NCBI GenBank assembly: GCA_028753945.1
Contig: JAPNXP010000008.1
Span: forward strand, 372,001 to 436,000
Origin: Hexactinellida sp. DTS-2022
Taxonomy: Eukaryota; Porifera; Hexactinellida
DNA length: 64,000 nt
Direction: 5' to 3'
Part shown: positions 43,853 to 54,244 of the stretch, one piece after another
How the letters are laid out: every line of letters begins with the position of its first letter
Position numbering within the stretch: the first letter of the stretch is position 1
Translations under genes and position numbers: made by a program
Notes under the pieces: generated by a model
Told to the model about the DNA's origin: nothing
The model's database searches: none
Seen by the model: the letters and a program-made list of their open reading frames with translations, nothing else

Positions 43853-44084
43853 TATAAATGACATTTGTAGATTGAAAAGAGGAAAATGTTTAAATTTAGG
43901 AGCGTTATCGTGCTCTGTCCAAAATTGAGAAATTGACCGTGAGTTCATAAACTTAATTTTCCTAAGGAACTATTTTGAAATTAACTAAAATATATTTTGA
44001 TCTTGGATTTAGGGTGGATTTGGAATGTTCTATAAACAATCCCTATAATTACGAATTAATGATTAGTTGTTAATCATAATTTAT

Positions 44085-44340
44085 TTGAAAAAGTGAGTTT
44101 CAAATTTAGACTCTCTCTCTCTCAGTGTAACACTGTTACAATTAGCTGCAGTTATGAGTCAATGGAGCTTCTATAACATTTTATCTCACCCAGATTAGTC
44201 AATAGGGAGATTCGAAAGTTCTATAATTATTACTGTGCCGCTATATACTATAGTATAGTGGCCCAGTTCTATTTTTACAATCTCAAATAAATTATAAATA
44301 CTGCTTTCGGCTCAGTATTATGAGAGTTTGCGGCTCACAC
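44085..44340. repeat. structured repeat with CTTTCGGCT hairpin, copy 4
   Basis: AAAAAGTGAG..AATACTG-CTTTCGGCT-CAGTATT..CGGCTCAC. An isolated copy 5.6 kb from the other three. Confidence 0.7.
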
Positions 44341-44587
44341 AAACTTATATAGCAGCTGAAATTATTTATACTCAAAATATAGAAATTTTAAGTATTTATG
44401 GTTAATTTTTAACTTATTTACGCTTACTAGGATTTCATTCACATCTAAAGTTTCTAAACCGAATACAGACATTTAAATGCACGACTATTTGATACACGAT
44501 ATACACGTACTACTAATTAAACCCATCTCATGTAGCAAATCGTCGTTTATGTCACGTATCGAATTGTTTATATCGAGATGTCATGTA

Positions 44588-44986
44588 CAGTCAGGTCTGC
44601 TTATTGGAAGTTGGAATAACTTTTCGTCTGCTTAATATGAAGTTTTATTATTATGAACAAGCCCTATGGTCCCAATTTAACAACTTACATAGGGTTTGTA
44701 TTGAATGAATAAAATGAATGAATGAATGAATCAATGAATGAATCAATGAAATCAATGAGTTCGCTCATTATGATTTCACGTCTCTATTATGAACACATTC
44801 TTTGGTCCCTCAGGGCCGTAGCCACCAAAATCAAAGTGGTCAGGTTAATTTGACCAACCTGACCGAGTGGTGCCATATTGGGGAATTAATCAACCAAAAG
44901 TGGTCAGGTTGAAACCTGACCAACCTGACCAGTGGCTACGGCCCTGTCCCTTGAATGTTCATATTCATATTAAAAGAACCTGACTG
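44588..44986. mobile_element. pogo-like MITE, family III, interrupted by another element
   Basis: CAGTCAGGTCTGCTTATTG..AAGAACCTGACTG with TA flanks. It contains an (AATG)n microsatellite at 44704-44758 and the insertion 44811-44946. Confidence 0.85.
44811..44946. mobile_element. MITE with CAGGGCCGTAGCCAC ends
   Basis: 136 bp with perfect inverted ends CAGGGCCGTAGCCAC/GTGGCTACGGCCCTG and inner repeats GTGGTCAGGTT and ACCAACCTGACC. Flanked by the 5-bp duplication TCCCT (44806-44810, 44947-44951) in the host MITE. The 5-bp target site does not fit hAT or pogo; superfamily unassigned. Confidence 0.85.
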
Positions 44987-44996
44987 TATAGTTCTA

Positions 44997-45168
44997 CAGT
45001 AGTGTTCGCCTAATAGCAATTGCTCTAATAGCAATATTGCTCTATTAGCAAGTTACTTTTTGTCCCCAAGGAGCATTTAATGTTAAATTTGTTCCTCTAA
45101 TAGCAAGTTCGCCTATTAGCAAGGAAATTTCGTGCAAAATGCGACTTGCTATTAGGCGAACACCACTG
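44997..45168. mobile_element. pogo-like MITE, family VI (CGCCTAATAGCAA)
   Basis: CAGTAGTGTTCGCCTAATAGC..TATTAGGCGAACACCACTG with TA flanks. Interior TCCCCAAGGAGCATTTAATG is shared with 56109-56418. Confidence 0.85.
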
Positions 45169-45256
45169 TAGTTGATAAAGTAGAATAAACTAACGAAATA
45201 GCAGAATATAAAATAACCACCAAAAACAATAAGAACCTAACTATCGAACATATAAA

Positions 45257-45299
45257 ATCAGATTGGAAGTATGACTGAGTCTTCTACTTCTATCATCAC
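45257..45299 (-). promoter_or_regulatory. SECIS element of selenoprotein W copy B
   Basis: Minus strand, about 73 nt after the stop. GTGA-T-GAT-A-GAAGTA-G-AA, loop GACTCAGTCA, TACTTC-CA-ATC-TGAT. Identical to the SECIS of copy A. Confidence 0.85.
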
Positions 45300-45371
45300 A
45301 GTTAGTTTGATAGCTAATGTTACGAACTGTATTGGAGTATACCCTGTAGACTACTGGAAGGAAGCTGGCTA

Positions 45372-45638
45372 TTACAACAGTTTAGCTAAAGATTCTTTTA
45401 CTAGTGCAAAATCTGCATCAACAGGAAATTTGTTTTCATTAGCCTTCTTTGAGTAGATTAGTTCACCACCGCATTTCACATCAAAGTTCCCTGTAATCGC
45501 TGGATCAACTATGGCATTTACTTTGAATTTCTTAGGGAATGCCTCCTCAACAGCCTTTACAAACCTATTGTAGCGACTGGCATAGCCTCATCCACTACAA
45601 TATTCAACTATAATCTCAATAGGATCTCTTTCTGCCAT
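45372..45638 (-). CDS. SELENOW: selenoprotein W-like, copy B (Sec at codon 17)
   Basis: 89 codons including stop, 88 residues. In-frame TGA at 45590-45588 gives EYCSG-U-GYASRYNRFV, the CxxU motif. Then follow ..ITGNFDVKCGGELIYSKK.. and a C-terminal helix ending ESLAKLL. Close paralogue of copy A, about 1.06 kb away in the same orientation with shared 3' flanks, hence a tandem duplication. The downstream SECIS supports selenocysteine insertion. Cytosolic thioredoxin-like redox role by family. Confidence 0.88.
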
Positions 45639-45933
45639 TAGACTTGTAGGAGAAAAATTGAATTCCAGTAATATTGGTAACTAAATAAAGCTTATACTAT
45701 CATCTAAATTCATAATTAACTTTTGTAATCCGACTAATTTAGTGCCTATACTCATGAGAAAGTAATAAAATCCCTTAGAATATTCCAGAATATATTTTAA
45801 TAATGATAAGGGACTTAGAAATTTTAAAATTTGTAGGACAAAAGGATTGCTGGGGGTAAAAATAAGTAAGGGTCACGAAAGTTAGAGATTAGTGTACGAT
45901 ATATTTTGGGACGCAAATTGATATATGTACGTA

Positions 45934-46112
45934 CAGTGAACTCCTTTTATAACAAAGTCGGATGTTACGAAATATTCGCTTATAACGAAATGGACATTTT
46001 CCCCCAAGAGCACTGCACTAAATGCATTAATTATTATCTGCTTATAACGAATATCCGGATATAACGAAGGAATTTACAGGTCCCAAGCATTCGTTATAAC
46101 GAGAGTTCGCTG
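45934..46112. mobile_element. pogo-like MITE, family II
   Basis: CAGTGAACTCCTTTTATAAC..ATAACGAGAGTTCGCTG, TA flanks, between selenoprotein W copies A and B. Confidence 0.8.
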
Positions 46113-46323
46113 TATTTGAGTCTATTTTTTCAATAATAAAAATTTGAACTATAATATTTGCCTCGCCCCCCCAAAAAGGGTATACTCATCTAGTCGATTT
46201 ATTGCAGGAACCTAATAATGGCAGTAATAACTATATCTAGTAAAGTATAATTTTACTAACGAAATAGCAGAATACAGAATAAACCACCAAAAACAATAAG
46301 AACCTAACTATCGAACATATAAA

Positions 46324-46366
46324 ATCAGATTGGAAGTATGACTGAGTCTTCTACTTCTATCATCAC
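46324..46366 (-). promoter_or_regulatory. SECIS element of selenoprotein W copy A
   Basis: Minus strand, about 75 nt after the stop codon. Quartet TGA..TGA, helix GAT/ATC plus GAAGTA/TACTTC, AA in the apical loop 12 nt after the quartet. The sequence equals that of copy B and is compensated in copy C. Confidence 0.85.
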
Positions 46367-46438
46367 AGTTAGTTTGATAGCTAATGTTGCGAACTGTATT
46401 GGAGTATACCCTGTAGACTACTGGAAGGAAGCTGGCTA

Positions 46439-46702
46439 TTACAACAGCTTAGCTAAAGCTTCTTTAGCTGGTGCATAATCTGCATCAACAGGAAACTTGC
46501 CAGTGTCTTTCTTTGAGTAGACTACGACGTCACCGTGTTTGACTTCAAAATTCCCTGTAATCCCTTGGTCAATGATGGCATTGACATTGAACTTCCCAGG
46601 GAAGTCCGCATTTACAGCCGCGACAAACTTGTTGAAGCGGCTGGTGTAGCCTCATCCGCCACAGTATTGAACGGAAATATTATGTACGCTTGCGTCTGCC
46701 AT
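46439..46702 (-). CDS. SELENOW: selenoprotein W, copy A (Sec at codon 17)
   Basis: 88 codons including stop, 87 residues, the typical SelW length. In-frame TGA at 46654-46652 gives VQYCGG-U-GYTSRFNKFV, CxxU in the canonical loop. The domain continues ..FPGKFNV.., ITGNFEVKHGDVVVYSKKDTGKF.. and ends EALAKLL. A SECIS lies in the 3' UTR. Start chosen at MADASVHN, the only Met before the first strand. Lies on the strand opposite to the CEP126-like gene, apparently inside its intron 2. Confidence 0.9.
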
Positions 46703-47089
46703 TGTAGTTGAGCGTGAAAGTCAGATAAATTGATTCAATTCGAATAGATAATAATGAGTAAGATAAAGATTGATTATGTCCAATAGACTGTATATTCACT
46801 TTTATAGTCTGACTAAGCCTACTATTCATGAGAAGTATAATACAATACATTAGAAATATGCTAATTTCTAGAATGGAATTCATGTTTACGTAAAATGAAT
46901 TAGCTAATCAAATTAATTGTGATACTAATATTAGTATCACAGTTAATTTGATTATTAGTCACTTGCAGTGATGATTATAATTATTATACTTTATATTATG
47001 GCATTACTAATTCCTATCACAGTTGTAATGCTAATTTAACAAATTTAATTGAAAGTAAACTAACGAATAAGCAGACATTCAAGTAATTA

Positions 47090-47252
47090 TCCAGGAGCGT
47101 GAGATGCTCCTTTTTGGAGTATGATTTTTTGGATAATATTAATTAGGAGCCGCGAAAATTTGGAATCTTCTCCTATACCGTAACAATTTGTGATTTAGGC
47201 GTATGAAAATTGGTTCAGACCAGGATTAGGAGCGTAATTACAAATGGCTGTA
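47090..47252. repeat. unclassified interspersed repeat, copy 3
   Basis: ATTATCCAGGAGCGTGAGATG..GATTAGGAGCGTAATTAC. The small hairpin is GGAGCG/TGCTCC here. Confidence 0.75.
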
Positions 47253-47298
47253 CACTGCAGACAGACAGTGTTGTCCTATTGGTTATCAACTAACTTGT

Positions 47299-47400
47299 GA
47301 CAATAGAATTAGAAGACTCATACTTATTTAAATGTTCGATGGTTAGGTTCTTATTGTTTTTGGGTGGACTATTCTGTATTCTGGTCTTAATTCGTTAGTT
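47299..47400 (+). pseudogene. inverted fragment of a selenoprotein W 3' flank
   Basis: AGAAGACTCATACTT followed by GGTTAGGTTCTTATTGTTTT is the plus-strand counterpart of the 3' UTR downstream of copies A and B, with the SECIS apex damaged (GTC lost). No coding part is attached. Confidence 0.6.
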
Positions 47401-49130
47401 AAATTCTATTTATTATTAGGGGTCAAACTTTCCTCTGACCAAAATATTTATAGTTGATGCATTAATATTTTAATAACCAGTGAATGAGAAATATTTTTTA
47501 CTACATGCCATTCAACTTTATAGATCCTAACCTATTACAATGTAACTTTGTTGCACCATGTACTTATGTTGAGTTTTCATGGAAATTTGTTGAATTAAAC
47601 ATGTTTTCAAAATTACGCGCCTGCAAGTATTGAAAGTAGACAATAGACAGTAAAATCATAATTACATAACAGCATTTTGGGTTACGTTGTTTCTGGAAAT
47701 TTGTACCAATTATTGAGTGTCCAAACTTGCAACTAGTTAAATAAACAGATTTACGAAAATTCCGTTTGTTTAATTAATTTTTATAAAATTTATTCAGAAA
47801 GTACTTATGTTGATAACAATACATTATTCTTTTAGCAATTAAACGACTGCAATATTAAATTTGACACATCCAAAATTCTAAATCCTTAGTTCTTGAACTT
47901 TATATGCTAAAATGATGGTTTTATACATCCAATACTGCCTTAATGTATTTATACGATATCTGGATTTGGTAGGGGAAAAAACACGTATTTATGAGTCATG
48001 ACCAAATTAATTAATCAAATATGACCTAATATTTAAGATTTGAATGTTTTTTTTATCAAAATGAGAGGAAATGTAGATTTCAATGCAATGCTGTTGGTGT
48101 TTATTCATTTAATTAATTAAATAAAAATAAATTGATTTTTATCTAATTAGGGAAATTTTATCATCATAGGAAACAATCTCTAATTAAACATCCTTAGTTC
48201 TAATTAAATCCCATTACATTAATTAATTAAAGTTATTTATGTAAATAATTATATCAAAAACCAAATTTCCAAAATATAATCCCAATCGAAAATATGTAAG
48301 ATAATCATTCTAAAACTTCAAATTTCCTGGATTTTATGTTAAAACAATGGCGGCTTATATCCTAACGAATTATCTACTTTATGTTTACATCTATAATTAT
48401 GTTAATTTATCTAGAAATATAGAAATCTAATTTCTTAGACATTTTGGAACCACATAGAAGCTCTATATTATAATCTCGATAGTATGAATTGTATAATTAA
48501 TTAATTCGAAAGGTAGTATTAATTGTATAATTAATTAATTAAGGAGTACAAGGTTTATTTCCATAGCCTATACAAATGCATGCAAGTGACTCCAGTTAAT
48601 ACGAATACAGGATATACAAACAAATTACGAAATTCCCCTGGTGTTTGTAATTATGAGAATCTACTGCCTTTTAATGACACTGGCTAATACGAACTTCAAC
48701 AAAGTTTATGGTCCATGGTGATTTTATAATGAGAGTCAAGAGGACTGTATTTCTAAGATTAAATTATTTCTAGAATTGACTTTAACACCAGATATTTACT
48801 TTATCTAAAAGGTTAAAATTATTGGGCTTATATTAATCGCGTGTTTGGATTTTTTTCTTAAATTTCTTCCATAATGTTCAATTCTATAAATACGTTCGTT
48901 CTATAATATGCAGTAAGATATTGTAAGATTACTTCCTTATCATAAAACTACCCTTATCAGACAAAAATTAAATTAGTGGAATTTCTAAATACAAGATTAT
49001 GTTTCAGTGCTACTTTATTAGGCCTTTGGTATTGTTTATAACTAACCAAAAATACAAAGTTGTAGAATTTATACTAATCGGTTATACGGTATAAATATAT
49101 TTTCGCGATTTCGCTTGTTACTTTTGCTAA
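47401..49130. other. gene-free AT-rich stretch
   Basis: Long runs of TTAATTAA-type sequence. A faint, decayed pogo-like MITE lies around 48590-48755 (GTTAATACGAATAC..). No gene recognised. Confidence 0.55.
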
Positions 49131-49385
49131 ATGGAAGATGAAAAATTGGTTACAGTACAAATTGAGTATATTGATGTGATGGATTTCGAAATCTTCAAAA
49201 CTGTGACTGAAAACGCACTTGGTGTTGGTAGATTCCTATTCCACGGATCGGTTGGGAAGAGATTTATTGTTACAATTGGTAATACATTAATATGTGAAGC
49301 AATGCCTAAAGATATCACACGAACTAACGGTTGCTATAAGGAGGAATTTGATGTAATTCTTGAGAAATTAAAATCATTGTGTTAA
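49131..49385 (+). CDS. small Rdx/SelW-like protein without redox motif
   Basis: 84 residues, ATG at 49131. The fold pattern resembles SelW: VTVQIEYIDV (strand 1), FEIFKTVTENAL (helix), GKRFIVTIGNTLICEA (the EVxVNGxLIxS hairpin) and a C-terminal helix EEFDVILEKLKSLC of matching length. Where SelW has CxxU this has IDVMDF, so it would be redox-inactive. No in-frame TGA. Proximity to three SELENOW genes supports common descent, but similarity is low and an unrelated small protein is possible. Confidence 0.45.
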   Translation: MEDEKLVTVQIEYIDVMDFEIFKTVTENALGVGRFLFHGSVGKRFIVTIGNTLICEAMPKDITRTNGCYKEEFDVILEKLKSLC

Positions 49386-49569
49386 TTCATTAATTTATGG
49401 ATTTATTGTTATTTCATATACAAGTTTAATGATATTTTTGTACCGTTTAATTAAACTGTGAACATGTATCTATATCTTTATCTAATATATGTTTTATATT
49501 GATAAATACAATTGTATTTCAAAAAAATTCAGTTTTAAAACAATTTAATTTAGATTGTTTACTCAATTA

Positions 49570-49760
49570 ATATAGAGTAAATTTTGTTAATACGAACATC
49601 AGGGCAGGGATCGTCAAATTTGTTCGTATTTACCCGGAAATTCGCCTAAACAGTGTCACTTGCATGCATTTGTATAGGCTAAAGGAATTAAACCTTGTAC
49701 TCCTTATTCCTTAACCGATATTTCGCCTTATCCTGTTCCTATTAATTATCGAGTCTACTG
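49570..49760. mobile_element. decayed pogo-like MITE
   Basis: Left part GTTAATACGAACATCAGG, right end ATCGAGTCTACTG before TA. The interior contains a TTCGTATT..ATTCGCC pair. Confidence 0.6.
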
Positions 49761-50090
49761 TATAACTACTTTAGCATTCTAATAATTAATAATTAGATAT
49801 GGTCACATTTATTCTACTGTTTATTTGCCTTTCACAACACGAGATTATAGTTGAATGTCAAAAGGGATTTAATTACCTTATGTGGCTTATTATTAAGAAA
49901 TTTTATTTATATCACATGTACTAGCTATACAGTTATATATAAGAATATTTCCCTATATATTGTGTAATATTTATATAATACTTGTGATCACATTGTTATC
50001 GTTATTTAATTAATTAAAAGTATCGGTCAAATTAACTAGTTTATTATTCATATTCTCTTAACTGTAAAGAATTTTTCCGAAAAATATAAT
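49761..50090. other. gene-free AT-rich stretch
   Basis: Nothing recognised. Confidence 0.5.
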
Positions 50091-50103
50091 ACACCCTCGC
50101 CAG

Positions 50104-50240
50104 TGTATTATACTGCCATTTGTAAATACGCTCCTAATCCTGGTCTGATCCAATTTTAATACGCCTAAATCACAAAATAATGTTACGTACGGTATAGGAG
50201 AGGATTCCAAATTTTCGCGCTCCTAATTAATATTTTTGAC
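50104..50240. repeat. unclassified interspersed repeat, copy 4, inverted
   Basis: GTATTATACTGCCATTTGTA..GATTCCAAATTTTCGCGCTCC, the reverse complement of 26821-26992, lacking the first 30 bp of the family. Confidence 0.75.
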
Positions 50241-50290
50241 CCTCGCTAATCCGAACAATTGGCATGTTTTTAAAATTGTCATAGTATATA

Positions 50291-50434
50291 CAGTCAGGCC
50301 TGCTTATTGTGAACAATTTATCGTCTGCTTTAATATTATAAAGGTTTTATTCCCAATTTAACTACTTCAACTTTGTATGAAGTGAGTTTATTAACCCAAT
50401 TTTTGGTGAATGTTAATAATAATAGAACCTGACT
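50291..50434. mobile_element. pogo-like MITE, family III, shortened
   Basis: CAGTCAGGCCTGCTTATTG..AATAGAACCTGACTG, TA flanks. Confidence 0.8.
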
Positions 50435-50529
50435 GTATTCTTATTGGTATTCTTATAAACTAAAGTTTTCTCATCTGAATATATACGTACTAACATTGGG
50501 TAGGTAATTCCTTAACAAATTGCATACTT

Positions 50530-50746
50530 TAGTAGACTTTCGTTAATACAAACGCCAACGTCGAAATTTGTTTGTATTATCAGTAAATTCTTTTAATTGC
50601 AAGCACTTATAGGCTAGGATAATTAAACTTTGTACTTAACCGTGTATTTCGCCTTATTCGTGTTCGCATTAACGAGAGTATAATCAAATATGCTAAATTA
50701 TATTTTTCACTATTCCGATATTTTTCGGGTTATCGAGAGTCTACTG
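50530..50746. mobile_element. pogo-like MITE (GACTTTCGTTAATAC)
   Basis: AGTAGACTTTCGTTAATAC at the left and TATCGAGAGTCTACTG at the right. Related to 34720, 49570 and 60841. Confidence 0.65.
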
Positions 50747-50765
50747 TATTAAATTTAAAGAGATA

Positions 50766-50936
50766 TCTTATATGTATGTAGACCGTCTATTTCTAGACCA
50801 GGTTTTTTTACATATACATTAGTATTACCCATAAAAAGCAGGGCAAGTGGTCTACAGAATTTATAGACGGTCTACAAATTTTTGGCTTATTTGTATGGGC
50901 TTTTATAGACCGTCTAGAAATAGACCGTCTACATAT
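50766..50936. mobile_element. MITE with TAGACCGTCTA ends
   Basis: GTAGACCGTCTATTTCTAGAC..TCTAGAAATAGACCGTCTAC, with further TAGACGGTCTAC inside. Sister of 33196-33513. Confidence 0.7.
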
Positions 50937-50996
50937 ATGGATGCTCAAATTTAAACTATGTTTGTTATACAAATTATATGCACCTATATATCATAG

Positions 50997-51105
50997 GTAA
51001 GAAGAATATTAAGTCTATGAATGAGAATCCCACTGGAAAACAGGATATACAAGATACTACAGATAATAGTACTGTTAAGAGAGTGCATTCATTTCAATCT
51101 CAAAG
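50997..51105 (+). CDS. CEP126-like gene, exon 3
   Basis: 109-nt open segment between acceptor TATATATCATAG and donor AAAG-GTTTGT, encoding KKNIKSMNENPTGKQDIQD and onward. Its incoming phase (1 nt from exon 2) and outgoing phase (2 nt to exon 4) both fit. It is the weakest link of the gene because the intron before it is 10.9 kb. Confidence 0.5.
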
Positions 51106-51700
51106 GTTTGTGATTACAGTGTTTACAGTATATTATGAATAAACATTATATTATTTATTCAAATTCTAGGGATTGTTTGTTGTTGTTGTTGTTGTGCTTG
51201 TTTTGTTTGTATTTAAATTAATAGAAGAACTGGTAAGTGCTACAAATTTGAAATTTGCAAGATATATAGTATAAACAGTATACAAATTTCATAATAATAT
51301 TACAAAGTTTACAATAGGTATGAATTTAGTTAGCTGGTTGAAAAAAATCCCATTTACAATAATGTTAAATCACAATAGAATAATGTTATCAATTATGCAT
51401 TATGTATGACAAAAATACTTTTTAATAATGCTACCTAATATTTCCTTATTTCTTCATATATTGTTTCTACCATTAACATAAAACTTCGCAATACTACCTA
51501 AGTTAGGTTGCATAATTTTATATTTCTTTTGTTGTTGGTTTGAATTTAAACTTAGTTTATCTTGCACGAATCATTATTTTAATTTCTGGTTTTTATATAT
51601 GTACCTAATAACGAACATTTTTTTGTTTTCCAAATGTAACAATTTGTCCTATTACTTATATGATTCTTTGAATCACTTTCTCAACAAATAACTTACTAGG
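51106..51700. other. gene-free intronic stretch
   Basis: AT-rich with a (TTG)n run at 51178-51200. Nothing else recognised. Confidence 0.5.
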
Positions 51701-51705
51701 ATTTA

Positions 51706-51878
51706 CAGTAAACTCTCATTATAACAAAGTGCTTGGGACCTGTAAATCCCTTCGTTATATCCGGACATTCGTTATAAGGGGATAATAATTAATGCATTTA
51801 GTGCTCTGTGGGAATTCTCCATTTCGCTATAAGCGGGTATTTCGTTATATCCGACTTGGTTAAAACGAGAGTTCACTG
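51706..51878. mobile_element. pogo-like MITE, family II, inverted
   Basis: CAGTAAACTCTCATTATAAC..TTAAAACGAGAGTTCACTG with TA flanks. Confidence 0.85.
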
Positions 51879-52068
51879 TATTAGAATATTTATTTATTTA
51901 ATATAGGAAATAACAGCTATATATTTATTTTCATTATTAAAACTCGATTGTTGTTTGTTATTGTCATAAGGAAATTTAAACTGCATTTGTAACTTTTGAA
52001 TGCTTTATAGTATTTTTTGTTGTTATTGTTGACAAAATGTGTTAACAAATCTATAAATTCAGTCCGGT

Positions 52069-52215
52069 CTGCTTATTGTGAACAATTTCATCTGCTTAAT
52101 TAATATGGGAAACTTTTTATTATGAACAAGCCTTATGATCCCAATTTAACAACTTACATAGGGTTTGTATATTAAGTTGAGTTTGCTTATTATGAAGTCT
52201 CTCTATTATGAACAC
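52069..52215. mobile_element. pogo-like MITE, family III, right end missing
   Basis: CAGTCCGGTCTGCTTATTGTG, then AACTTACATAGGGTTTG and CTCTATTATGAACACA. The terminal AACCTGACTG is absent. Confidence 0.7.
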
Positions 52216-52706
52216 AATGTAGTCAAATTATTGGTATATTTATTTCTGTTATAATAATAATTACGTAATTTGTTGTACATATTTCTAAAAAATCTGCCAT
52301 CAGTTTACATCAATTTTTTTATTAATCACAGTAACCTTATTACTGATTACAATAATTAGTTACTAATTTAAGACACTTTACTTAGAAATCTTTTCAGCTC
52401 TTTCATTATTATTGAAATAGGATTTATTCTATTATAACATTTTTCCTTGAACTGATTACAACTTTTATGCATAGTAAGATATAAATAATTGCTATAGATT
52501 GATGAACTTTTTGTAGTCAATTGTATTATATTTTTTATAACATTAATGATCTTACCTATACCTGTTTTTTGTCTATTATGATATTAAATGATTTCACAAT
52601 AGGGAAATATATACCTTATGATTTCTGGTCATGATTGTATTGCTGTTTTTTAAAAACTATAAATTGCTATTTTTACCCTGACTTATAACAACAAAGAATT
52701 TCACAA

Positions 52707-53843
52707 ATGTCTCGACCTTATACTAATATTGGTGGACTAAGTTTCCCAACAAACATTTCAATTTTTATTGATTGTTTGACAGGATTTGTAGCAATTTGTC
52801 TTTTCTCATCAGGTCTGTTTTTCATCTATTACATTTCAATGTTGTTACGGAATTCGTATCGTTCGTATAAACTGAGATTAAAGCGTGGAAATGCGTCATC
52901 AAATGCCTTAATGAGAATAACTGATCACTATGCAATGCTTGTTAAATATGCATTAATATTAATCGTATCCATAATGGAATTCGTGACTTTTTTATTCGGT
53001 TTATTTGAGAGAACTTTTATAATATTATTCGTCGATCTCAGGAATATTTCAAACGTGAATCAATCTTGTGCTATTGACCGTATAACTCCACATTTCTACA
53101 ACAACTTTCCATTCACTGGAATTCTAGTTTCACTCTCTTCAATGTCTGCTCTTATTTTCTTAATATTTCTTGTCATCCTCTTGAAATATCTTTTTCAATA
53201 CTACTCGTCAAAAGGTAAAATTGTTCGATTTCGCTACTATCGAATTATAACCGCGACAATAATCAGTATTTTCTTACTCTCATTCCTCTTTTTATACCGA
53301 TTTACGTTCTATTTTGGATATCTTGCATTGTTAATTACACTCGTCTCCACCTACATTTACGTGGTGCATTTGCTCATTAAAGTATACAAAGAATTGAAAA
53401 TGCAAACAATAATTCTCAAAGAAAATACTTATGAAGATATAGATAATAAATATTTGAGACAATTAAATATGTTGAAAGATTTCAAACGATGGTCAATATT
53501 GATTTACAGCGTTTTCAGCTTCTTTGTTTATTCAGAAGTTGTTGGACATTTTTCAATTCTTTACAAACTAATTGTTTACCACTTATGTCAGAACTCAGAA
53601 TTTTTATTTGAAAACAAACAGGTTTTCAATATATTTAAAATAATAGAAGAAGGAGTGGAGTATACTGTTTTGTTTGCATTCCTCTTTGCAGGATTAAGTT
53701 TAATACTTTCATATTTTGGGTATGCTTTTATTTTTAAATTTTGTATTCCATTGAAAGCAAGGCTATTTGGTAGCGGTCAAAGGTTCAGATTTACTCCACA
53801 ATACCATTCTGCAGACCTTGTCGTTAAATTCATTGATAACTGA
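52707..53843 (+). CDS. orphan seven-helix membrane protein
   Basis: 378 residues, single exon. Hydrophobic segments at about 18-47, 78-108, 136-165, 178-198, 201-225, 262-293 and 316-346 give seven predicted helices with basic loops (SYRSYKLRLKRG at 50-61, KGKIVRFRYYR at 169-179). N-glycosylation sites NIS near 16 and 113. There is no DRY, NPxxY or other GPCR motif, no pore signature and no family that I recognise. The C-terminal tail is short and basic. It lies on the plus strand in the interval between exons 3 and 4 of the CEP126-like gene. Upstream context ACAAATG is unremarkable. Confidence 0.75.
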   Translation: MSRPYTNIGGLSFPTNISIFIDCLTGFVAICLFSSGLFFIYYISMLLRNSYRSYKLRLKRGNASSNALMRITDHYAMLVKYALILIVSIMEFVTFLFGLFERTFIILFVDLRNISNVNQSCAIDRITPHFYNNFPFTGILVSLSSMSALIFLIFLVILLKYLFQYYSSKGKIVRFRYYRIITATIISIFLLSFLFLYRFTFYFGYLALLITLVSTYIYVVHLLIKVYKELKMQTIILKENTYEDIDNKYLRQLNMLKDFKRWSILIYSVFSFFVYSEVVGHFSILYKLIVYHLCQNSEFLFENKQVFNIFKIIEEGVEYTVLFAFLFAGLSLILSYFGYAFIFKFCIPLKARLFGSGQRFRFTPQYHSADLVVKFIDN

Positions 53844-54240
53844 TATATCTTTAATTGCAATCAGTTGGTTTGTAAATTCTTACACATTTTCATTATAATT
53901 CAATTAAACGAATTATCCTTATAAATTATAATCTGATTATTATATTTGTTTTACAGAAATATGGTTACGTAAAATTGGAGGAAATTTTGACACCCCTCCC
54001 TATGTCACGTATTTTACCATTTTGTAGTGAAAATAATACCCGTCACACCAACACATAGTTTTGTAATTTTTTAACAAAATTTATGTGAACTCTTATGAAT
54101 TTAGATTATTATCTGTTGTTATTTGTTTATTGTTTGTATATGGGTATTATAGATAATAAAATTCAACTTTTTTGCACTTTTAAGATCCATAGTTAAAATT
54201 CTCTATGAATTTACCATTTCAATCTACTGTAACATTTATA
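53844..54240. other. gene-free stretch
   Basis: AT-rich 3' flank of the membrane-protein gene; no recognised feature. Confidence 0.5.
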
Positions 54241-54244
54241 AATA

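Noticed and set aside
45271..45456. 61-codon plus-strand frame over the selenoprotein W copy B
   Set aside because: It is antisense to the SelW gene and its SECIS; the minus strand has the conserved protein with CxxU.
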